Below are positions 6,806-12,253 of a stretch of DNA of 12,253 bases, piece after piece; positions within the stretch are counted from its first letter, which is position 1; each line of letters starts with the position of its first letter. The notes below the pieces were generated by a model, which saw only the letters and a list, made by a program, of their open reading frames with translations, searched no databases and was not told the origin of the DNA. The DNA is taken from contig DBOI01000167.1 of NCBI GenBank assembly GCA_002299245.1, positions 1 to 12,253 of the forward strand. Reading direction: 5' to 3'. The translations under genes and the position numbers were made by a program. Source of the stretch: Hydrogenovibrio sp. UBA650 (GTDB taxonomy: Bacteria > Pseudomonadota > Gammaproteobacteria > Thiomicrospirales > Thiomicrospiraceae).

Positions 6806-7309
6806 ATGCAAAACATTGGTAGCAAGATTTTTGGCGTTTTTGTTGTCGCTCTTCTCGGCACGCTGCTCTATTTAACGGTTTTTTCAGACGGCCTGGGGCA
6901 AGCGCCTGATGTTACAGTTACCACGGCTTCCGGCGAAACCATTCAACTAAGTAAGCCAATGAAGCCCGTTCTGGTTAACTTCTGGGCGACCTCTTGCCCA
7001 AGCTGTATCAAAGAGATGCCATACCTGGCGAAAATGAAACAGTCGCTTGGAGACCGTTTTGAACTGGTTGCCGTCTCAATGGAATACGACCCGGTAAAAC
7101 AGGTTGAAAAATTTATAAAAGCCAACCCTTTTCCATTCACTTTTGTAATGGACACCGATGGCAAAATTGCTAAGGCCTTTGGTGATATTCAACTCACACC
7201 AACCAGCTTCTTGATCGCACCAAATGGCAAGATAGTTTATCGCCAAATAGGCGAAGTAAAGTTCGCACTGGTAACAGAACGTATTAAAAAAATGAGTCCC
7301 CCGCTATAA
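6806..7309 (+). CDS. TlpA/ResA-type membrane-anchored thiol-disulfide oxidoreductase
   Basis: This is a periplasm-facing thioredoxin-fold protein of 167 residues held by one N-terminal helix (about 7-27). The redox motif is C64-P-S-C67 within NFWATSCPSC, and the cis-proline is P132 in LTPTS. The dipeptide Pro-Ser between the cysteines and the TlpA-like insertion around residues 95-112 place it in the TlpA/ResA/CcmG group, whose members reduce apocytochrome c, SCO or other periplasmic thiols. TlpA of Bradyrhizobium reduces ScoI and the CuA cysteines, so a link with the sco and PCu(A)C genes about 1.5 kb upstream is attractive, but rpiA and its terminator intervene. The family is clear; the client is not. 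It is preceded by a weak ACGAG ribosome binding site and followed by a 102-base gap before hemL. Confidence 0.88.
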   Translation: MQNIGSKIFGVFVVALLGTLLYLTVFSDGLGQAPDVTVTTASGETIQLSKPMKPVLVNFWATSCPSCIKEMPYLAKMKQSLGDRFELVAVSMEYDPVKQVEKFIKANPFPFTFVMDTDGKIAKAFGDIQLTPTSFLIAPNGKIVYRQIGEVKFALVTERIKKMSPPL

Positions 7310-7349
7310 TTAGCGCCAAATGACCAACAAGCTATTTTTATTTATATTG

Positions 7350-7388
7350 ACTACTTAGATTGCGGATTTTTGAGGTCAGCTAAGTAGT
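7350..7388 (+). promoter_or_regulatory. Inverted repeat in the hemL leader
   Basis: ACTACTTAG (7350-7358) and CTAAGTAGT (7380-7388) are perfect 9-bp inverted repeats with a 21-base spacer, ending 23 bases before the hemL ATG. In RNA they would form a hairpin just above the ribosome binding site AAGGA (7401-7405); in DNA they could be a dyad operator. A TATAAT lies at 7305-7310 over the end of the preceding gene, without a good -35. The function is not established. Confidence 0.4.
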
Positions 7389-7411
7389 TACAAAACTTTG
7401 AAGGAATCTCC

Positions 7412-8695
7412 ATGTCCAAATCCCAAATGTTATTTGAAGCCGCCCAGAAACATATTCCCGGTGGTGTTAATTCACCGGTTCGCGCTTTCAAAGGTGTTGG
7501 TGGTGATCCTGTCTTTTTCAAAACCGCAAAAGGCGCTTACTTAACCGATGTAGACGATAAACAGTACATTGACTATGTTGGTTCATGGGGGCCTGCCATT
7601 TTAGGTCATGCACACTCGGAAGTGGTTTCGGCAGTGCAAAACCAGGCCGAAAAAGGTTTGAGTTTTGGAGCGCCGACAGAGATTGAAACCACTATGGCGG
7701 ATATGGTTTGTGACCTGGTTCCATCAATGGATATGGTGCGCATGGTTAGCTCGGGAACTGAGGCGACCATGACGGCGATTCGTTTAGCTCGAGGTTACAC
7801 TGGTCGCGATAAGATTATTAAGTTTGAAGGCTGCTACCACGGTCACTCTGATTCTCTTTTAGTTAAAGCCGGTTCCGGCGCACTGACCTTGGGTGTTCCT
7901 TCCTCTCCTGGGGTTCCAGCAGGCCTGGCCGAAGAGACGATCACCTTAACTCATAATGACAGTGACGAAGTCCGTAAAGTATTCTCTGAAATCGGCGATC
8001 AAGTGGCCTGTATTATTGTTGAACCGGTTGCTGGAAATATGAACTGTATACCACCGGAACCAGGTTTTCTTGAAACTCTGCGTGAAGTTTGTGATCAACA
8101 CGGTTCAGTATTAATTTTTGATGAAGTTATGTGTGGTTTCCGTGTTGGTTTGGACGGTGCCCAGGGTTATTACAAGGTCACCCCTGACCTGACTACGTTC
8201 GGTAAAGTCATTGGTGGAGGTATGCCGGTTGGCTCTTTTGGCGGTAAGCGTGAAATTATGCAACACATTGCACCACTTGGACCTGTTTATCAGGCCGGAA
8301 CCTTATCTGGGAATCCGCTAGCAATGGCAGCAGGCCTGAAGACACTGGAACTGATTCAACAGCCTGGTTTCTATGAAAACCTGAATCAGAAAGCGCAAAA
8401 GTTAATGGCAGGTTTCCAGGCTGCGGCTGATGAATTCAATATCCCATTCACCACTAATCAGGTTGGCGGGATGTTTGGTTACTTCTTTACAGAAGAGAAC
8501 AACATCAGCCGCTTTGCTCAAGTCTGCAAAGGCGACATGGAGCGCTTCCGTCGTTTCTATCACGGTATGCTGACAGAAGGTATTTATTTAGCACCGTCTG
8601 CGTTTGAAGCTGGCTTTATCTCTTCTGAACACAGTGATGAAGACGTTGAAAATACCATTCAGGCCGCGCGTAGAATTATGGCAACACTTCGATAG
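7412..8695 (+). CDS. hemL: Glutamate-1-semialdehyde 2,1-aminomutase
   Basis: This PLP enzyme converts glutamate-1-semialdehyde to 5-aminolevulinate, the last step of the tRNA-dependent C5 route that feeds heme and other tetrapyrroles. The 427-residue protein is full length. It shows the N-terminal PGGVNSPVRAF, the SSGTEAT cofactor loop (113-119), FDEVM with the cofactor aspartate D237, and the Schiff-base lysine K265 in TFGKVIGGGMPVG, numbered as in E. coli. The long insert with AGSGA and GVPSSPGVP is also typical. AAGGA lies six bases before the ATG. It stands apart from other hem genes; the upstream TlpA-like gene is 102 bases away, and a probable heme-linked membrane gene converges from the other side. 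The C5 pathway excludes an alphaproteobacterial host. Confidence 0.98.
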   Translation: MSKSQMLFEAAQKHIPGGVNSPVRAFKGVGGDPVFFKTAKGAYLTDVDDKQYIDYVGSWGPAILGHAHSEVVSAVQNQAEKGLSFGAPTEIETTMADMVCDLVPSMDMVRMVSSGTEATMTAIRLARGYTGRDKIIKFEGCYHGHSDSLLVKAGSGALTLGVPSSPGVPAGLAEETITLTHNDSDEVRKVFSEIGDQVACIIVEPVAGNMNCIPPEPGFLETLREVCDQHGSVLIFDEVMCGFRVGLDGAQGYYKVTPDLTTFGKVIGGGMPVGSFGGKREIMQHIAPLGPVYQAGTLSGNPLAMAAGLKTLELIQQPGFYENLNQKAQKLMAGFQAAADEFNIPFTTNQVGGMFGYFFTEENNISRFAQVCKGDMERFRRFYHGMLTEGIYLAPSAFEAGFISSEHSDEDVENTIQAARRIMATLR

Positions 8696-8715
8696 ACGCT
8701 TAGCATTTAACTAAT

Positions 8716-8739
8716 TGCCACGTATATTTGAGCGTGGCA
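8716..8739 (+). terminator. Hairpin downstream of hemL
   Basis: TGCCACG (8716-8722) and CGTGGCA (8733-8739) form a 7-bp stem with a 10-base loop, 20 bases after the hemL stop. No T run follows, so termination here would be inefficient or factor-dependent. Confidence 0.35.
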
Positions 8740-8821
8740 TCCCCTCCTCTTCAAAATAATCACTCATAACCATTATGCTTCAGGAAAACCACACAACCGA
8801 AAGCCTGATTAAACTATTTTT

Positions 8822-8850
8822 TGGCCTTGTAAATCACTTTTACAAGGCCA
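8822..8850. terminator. Long hairpin between convergent hemL and the HsmA-like gene
   Basis: A perfect 12-bp stem, TGGCCTTGTAAA (8822-8833) with its complement at 8839-8850, has a five-base loop. It lies between two convergent genes, 22 bases past the end of the minus-strand gene. The plus-strand flank is CTTTGCTTT and the minus-strand flank is A-rich, so only plus-strand transcripts have a partial U tract. The likely role is ending hemL transcription and shielding the convergent mRNA. Confidence 0.6.
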
Positions 8851-8872
8851 CTTTGCTTTAGACTTGAACAAT

Positions 8873-9253
8873 TCATTCCAAACCCTTAATACCAAGATAC
8901 AAACCTGAGATATAAGAGATCATCCAAAATAGCCAAACCATTACGCTGAATCTGTGGAAGGTTTTCTGTCTGTCGATATCATCATTTCTAATCACCATAA
9001 CCGCCCAGGTAAAGTGAAAAATCATTAAGCCGAGCCCGATAAAACCTGAAATTGAGTGTGCGGTAAAAATGATGTAACCGACATACAAATACATCAGTAA
9101 GGTTCCAATACTGTCGGTAAGCACACCCAGGCCAAACATAATCAGATGCCATTTCTTAAGCTGTTTATGCCAGTAATCGTGCCAGATCCCTACCGAATAA
9201 AACACCAGTGCTAAGGTGAAAAAAATCGCTCCCCAAAAAATAAGTGGTGACAC
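8873..9253 (-). CDS. Small four-helix membrane protein, HsmA/TIGR03987 family
   Basis: The 126-residue protein has four predicted membrane helices (about 4-23, 36-57, 59-82 and 103-123) and several histidines at helix ends: H25, H29, H36, H66, H80 and H100. The order GIW, KKWHLIMFGLGVLTDSIGT, HSISGFIGLGLM and FHRFSVMVWLFWMISYISG matches my memory of the TIGR03987 family, renamed HsmA after a heme-sensing membrane protein of Clostridioides difficile; no search was run. Start is GTG, supported by AAAGGA seven bases upstream. The paired histidines suggest heme or metal contact in the membrane, but I cannot show it. It converges with hemL and diverges from nth, with 147 bases between starts and no clear promoter there. 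Family call fairly likely, function uncertain. Confidence 0.65.
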   Translation of the reverse strand: MSPLIFWGAIFFTLALVFYSVGIWHDYWHKQLKKWHLIMFGLGVLTDSIGTLLMYLYVGYIIFTAHSISGFIGLGLMIFHFTWAVMVIRNDDIDRQKTFHRFSVMVWLFWMISYISGLYLGIKGLE

Positions 9254-9400
9254 AATATTGTCCTTTAATTGATCTAAACAACAAAAGTTTGATTCTAAGC
9301 TAATCAGAACATCTTCATCGTTTTTTTAACCCTGTCAAAATGCTAATTGGTAAAATCTCTAGTTTAAAGATGAAATAAAAAAACAGAACGAAATTTCTAA

Positions 9401-10075
9401 ATGAGCGAAACCAAAAAGAATCTATTAAAAGCCGAACGCGTAGCATTTGTATTAAAAACCCTGCAAGAGCTCTACCCTAAGCCACCTATCCCACTCGATC
9501 ATAGCGATGAATACACCCTGTTGGTTGCCGTGCTACTTTCAGCCCAGTGTACTGATGAACGTGTTAACCAAGTTACACCTGATCTCTGGAAACTGGCCGA
9601 TAACCCGCATGATATGGCGAATAAGACCATTGAAGAAATTAAAGCCATTATCCGCCCCTGTGGCCTGGCCCCACAAAAATCCAAGGCGATTTATAATCTA
9701 TCAAATATCCTGGTCGATAAATACGCTGGAGATGTACCTCAAGATATTGATCTCTTAGAAGAACTGCCTGGAGTAGGTCATAAAACCGCCAGTGTGGTTA
9801 TGTCTCAAGCTTTTGGTGAGCCGGCATTTCCTGTAGACACTCATATACATCGCCTGGCACAACGCTGGGGCTTGACCAGTGGTAAAAGTGTCGCTCAAAC
9901 TGAGAAGGATCTAAAGCGCCTGTTTCCAAAACAGAGTTGGAATGATCTGCATTTACAGATAATCTATTACGGTCGTGAATACTGCTCGGCGCGAGGCTGT
10001 GATGGAACTAAATGTCTGATCTGTCGCACCTGTTATCCACAACGTAAAAAGCCTAAAATCACCAAAAAGGCATAG
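9401..10075 (+). CDS. nth: Endonuclease III (DNA glycosylase/AP lyase)
   Basis: Nth removes oxidised pyrimidines and cleaves the abasic site in base excision repair. In the 224-residue protein the helix-hairpin-helix is LPGVGHKTA (122-130) with the Schiff-base lysine K128, and the catalytic aspartate is D146 in FPVDTHIHR, matching E. coli K120 and D138 with an eight-residue offset. LLSAQCTDERVN (45-56) is the conserved N-terminal block. The C-terminal iron-sulfur segment is unusual: five cysteines, C195, C200, C205, C208 and C211, instead of the C-X6-C-X2-C-X5-C pattern of E. coli. The ribosome binding site is weak. The Nramp gene starts 28 bases downstream. The common nth-rnf/rsx neighbourhood of gammaproteobacteria is absent. 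Confidence 0.95.
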   Translation: MSETKKNLLKAERVAFVLKTLQELYPKPPIPLDHSDEYTLLVAVLLSAQCTDERVNQVTPDLWKLADNPHDMANKTIEEIKAIIRPCGLAPQKSKAIYNLSNILVDKYAGDVPQDIDLLEELPGVGHKTASVVMSQAFGEPAFPVDTHIHRLAQRWGLTSGKSVAQTEKDLKRLFPKQSWNDLHLQIIYYGREYCSARGCDGTKCLICRTCYPQRKKPKITKKA

Positions 10076-10103
10076 CCAGCCATCTACCAACGAAGGAAGA
10101 TTT

Positions 10104-11327
10104 ATGAGCTCAAAGCTATTTACAATCATTTTGCCAGGCCTGTTAATTGCCGCGACCGGAGTTGGCGCGGGAGATCTAGCCACAGCCGGTTTTGCCGGCA
10201 GTCAACTCGGAGTTGCGATTCTTTGGGCCGTAGTTCTTGGAGGAATCTTTAAATTCGCCTTAACCGAAGGCATCGCTCGTTGGCAGCTGGTTAATGGTGA
10301 AAGCTTTATTGATGGTCTTGCACACAAACTGGGCGCACCTTTTGTCTATATTTTTCTGGCCTATCTTATCTTGTGGTCGTTCTTTGTTGGCTCTGCGCTA
10401 ATCAGTGCCAGTGGTGTTGCTGTGCATGCTGTCGTGCCGATTTTCGATGCTGAAACCGGCAAGATCATTTTTGGAATTGCCGCAAGCTTAGTTGGTTTAG
10501 TCTTAGTTCGATCTGGTAGTTTTGCCCTGTTTGAAAAAATCATGAGTTTTTCCATAGGCGCTATGTTTTTGATTATATTAGCCACAGCAATACTGTTGTG
10601 GCCTGGCAGTCAGGCGGTTTTTTCAGGCCTGTTAATTCCATCAATTCCGGACATAGACGGCAGTGGATTAGCCTGGACAGTTGCTCTTATTGGTGGCGTT
10701 GGTGGCACCCTAACCATCTTCTCTTACGGATACTGGATTAGAGAAAAACAGCGTGTAAACCGAGAAGATATCGTCACCTGTCGCATCGATCTATTAGTAG
10801 GTTACAGCGTGACCATTCTATTTGGCCTGGCAATGATCATTATTGGCAGCACAGTCACTGTAGAAGGTAAAGGAACCGGCCTGATTATTAATCTGGCAAG
10901 CAGTTTGGAGTCTGCACTTGGATCAACAGGTAAGTGGCTATTTTTAGTGGGTGCTTTCTTTGCCATTTTCAGCAGTCTACTTGGGGTTTGGCAGGCGGTT
11001 CCCTATATGTTTGCCGACTTGATGCGACACCTTAAACCGCAAACCGAAAACCAAAGCCCAAAGTTAGATGAAACCAATAGCTATAAATGGTTTCAGTTAG
11101 CCTTAGCCCTGATTCCAATTATAAGCCTGTGGGTCAGCTTCAAAGAGGTGCAAAAAGTCTATGCTATTGTAGGGACCTTGTTTATGCCATTTTTAGCTTT
11201 AGCCCTGCTTTACTTCAATAACCGAGAGGGCATGAAGTCAGATAAAAATGGTATTGTGATTAACATCCTGCTTGTAACCACGCTGCTGTTCTTCAGTTAC
11301 GTTGGTTTAAAGAAAATTCTTGGTTAA
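10104..11327 (+). CDS. Nramp-family divalent metal transporter, atypical motifs
   Basis: This is an inner-membrane protein of 407 residues with about eleven hydrophobic helices in the Nramp (SLC11, LeuT-fold) arrangement. Helix 1 contains GAGDLAT (21-27) where canonical manganese/iron Nramps have DPGNFAT. Helix 6 contains GGVGGT (197-202) where they have the metal-binding A-x-x-M-P-H. The metal-ligand Asp, Asn and Met are thus replaced, although D24 takes the Asn position. It therefore belongs to a divergent branch, and manganese transport should not be assumed; magnesium-type NRMT proteins and other divergent Nramp relatives also lack parts of the canonical site. AAGGAAG precedes the ATG. 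It sits 28 bases after nth and 9 bases before the ATPase gene, implying one transcript. Sure of the superfamily, unsure of substrate. Confidence 0.82.
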   Translation: MSSKLFTIILPGLLIAATGVGAGDLATAGFAGSQLGVAILWAVVLGGIFKFALTEGIARWQLVNGESFIDGLAHKLGAPFVYIFLAYLILWSFFVGSALISASGVAVHAVVPIFDAETGKIIFGIAASLVGLVLVRSGSFALFEKIMSFSIGAMFLIILATAILLWPGSQAVFSGLLIPSIPDIDGSGLAWTVALIGGVGGTLTIFSYGYWIREKQRVNREDIVTCRIDLLVGYSVTILFGLAMIIIGSTVTVEGKGTGLIINLASSLESALGSTGKWLFLVGAFFAIFSSLLGVWQAVPYMFADLMRHLKPQTENQSPKLDETNSYKWFQLALALIPIISLWVSFKEVQKVYAIVGTLFMPFLALALLYFNNREGMKSDKNGIVINILLVTTLLFFSYVGLKKILG

Positions 11328-11336
11328 AAAATCAAT

Positions 11337-12253
11337 ATGATCAAAACGGTCGCCATTGGTAACTACCGCTCGCTGCTGAATCTAGTTATTCCTTTGGCAA
11401 ACCTGAATGTGGTCACCGGAGCCAATGCCTCTGGAAAATCCAATCTGTATAAAGCACTGCGCTTGTTAGCCGAAACCGCTCAGGGTGGTGTGGTCAATTC
11501 ACTGGCCAAAGAAGGTGGTTTGGAATCCACTTACTGGGCCGGGCCTGAAAACCTATCCAGAAGAATGCTCTCTGGTGAAGTGCCAGTCCAAGGCGGCCCA
11601 AAACAGAAACGAACTCGACTTCGACTTGGGTTTACCGGCGAAGATTTTGGCTATGCGATCTCTTTAGGTCTTCCTGTTCCTTCGACTTCAGCATTTGCAT
11701 TAGATCCGGAAATTAAGCGAGAAACCATTTGGTCAGGTAACAGCTATCGCCACGCCAGTGCGTTGGTTGATCGAGATGACAAAATTGTTAAAATTCGTGA
11801 TGGTCGCAGTTGGGAGATTATTTCTCAGCACAACAACAGTTTTGAAAGCATGTTTACTCAAATTGCCGACCCGGTAAGAACACCCGAGGTTGTCTGTTTA
11901 AGAGAGAGTATTCGTAACTGGCGCTTCTACGATCACTTTAGAACCGATGCCGATTCGCCTGCTCGTCAGCCACAGTTAGGCACCAGAACCCCAGTACTCA
12001 GTCATGATGGTCACGATTTAGCCGCTGCATTGCAAACCATTATTGAAATTGGAGACACTCAAGCTCTGCATGAGGCGGTTAGCGACGCCTTTCCTGACGC
12101 TGAGCTAAGCATACTGAGTGATGAAGCTGGGCGCTTCTCAATCGAGTTAGACCAACATGGGCTGTTGCGTCCACTGACAGGCCTGGAGCTTTCTGACGGC
12201 ACACTGCGCTATCTGCTGTGGGTAGCCGTACTGCTCACGCCGAGACCACCGCC
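11337..12253 (+). CDS. AAA/ABC-type (RecF/SMC-like) predicted ATPase, 3' truncated by window end
   Basis: The frame is open from the ATG to the window edge, 305 codons, with no stop. It starts MIKTVAIGNYRSL, the typical beta strand of RecF/SMC-like heads, then the Walker A GANASGKSN (28-36) with K34. Near the end is an ABC signature-like LSDGTLRYL, and the window closes at LLTPRPP, just before the expected Walker B. The arrangement fits single-gene predicted ATPases of the COG4637 type, usually about 370 residues, so roughly 60-70 residues are missing. It begins nine bases after the Nramp stop with no clear ribosome binding site, so translation is probably coupled. Such ATPases occur alone or with nuclease partners in defence modules (OLD or Septu-like). 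The downstream gene, not visible here, would decide. Confidence 0.82.
   Translation, partial: MIKTVAIGNYRSLLNLVIPLANLNVVTGANASGKSNLYKALRLLAETAQGGVVNSLAKEGGLESTYWAGPENLSRRMLSGEVPVQGGPKQKRTRLRLGFTGEDFGYAISLGLPVPSTSAFALDPEIKRETIWSGNSYRHASALVDRDDKIVKIRDGRSWEIISQHNNSFESMFTQIADPVRTPEVVCLRESIRNWRFYDHFRTDADSPARQPQLGTRTPVLSHDGHDLAAALQTIIEIGDTQALHEAVSDAFPDAELSILSDEAGRFSIELDQHGLLRPLTGLELSDGTLRYLLWVAVLLTPRPP

Noticed and set aside
8775..8861. 28-codon open frame between hemL and the HsmA-like gene
   Set aside because: No ribosome binding site precedes it and its second half is the 8822-8850 hairpin, so the frame is explained by that structure.
11485..11667. 60-codon open frame near the right end
   Set aside because: It is out of frame inside the ATPase gene, whose frame has Walker A and signature motifs and stays open to the edge.

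Overview
The window reads as chromosomal DNA of an AT-leaning gammaproteobacterium. The evidence is a long two-ACT-domain IlvA, HemL (C5 pathway of heme synthesis), an RpiA with E. coli numbering, Endonuclease III, and outer-membrane TonB-dependent import. Gene style and content would fit a Thiomicrospira/Hydrogenovibrio-like sulfur oxidiser or a relative, but that placement is an impression, not a demonstration. There is no phage, transposon, CRISPR array, rRNA or tRNA.

Layout. Positions 1-330 hold decayed coding sequence: an unrecognised C-terminal tail and the last ~60 residues of a short-chain dehydrogenase. ilvA (334-1860, minus) converges on it with 3 bases between. The intergenic region 1861-2061 carries an extended -10 promoter for ilvA and four 11-bp imperfect tandem repeats. 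Next comes a plus-strand copper block: an OprC/NosA-type TonB-dependent copper receptor (2062-4134), a strong terminator, an inverted/direct-repeat cluster that looks like an operator, then a SCO1/SenC protein, a PCu(A)C periplasmic copper chaperone and an unrecognised secreted Met/Cys-rich protein (to 6007). Housekeeping genes follow: rpiA with its own terminator, a TlpA-like thioredoxin, and hemL. A small HsmA/TIGR03987-type membrane protein lies on the minus strand, convergent with hemL. The window closes with a compact plus-strand run of nth, an atypical Nramp-family transporter, and an AAA/ABC-type ATPase cut off by the window end just before its expected Walker B.

How the genes work together. 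The copper block is the coherent system. The receptor keeps the CxxxM and HxM pairs that form the OprC copper site. The PCu(A)C protein keeps the full H-X10-M-X21-H-X-M motif, and SCO keeps CxxxC plus the distal His. A plausible route is outer-membrane copper capture, periplasmic hand-off, then CuA-site assembly in cytochrome oxidase. The fourth protein has an M-x-M-C-x-M-x-M cluster and is the best candidate for an undescribed component. No copper regulator or oxidase gene is in the window. The remaining genes look like ordinary core metabolism with a few family-level oddities: the Nth cysteine spacing and the Nramp TM1/TM6 motifs.
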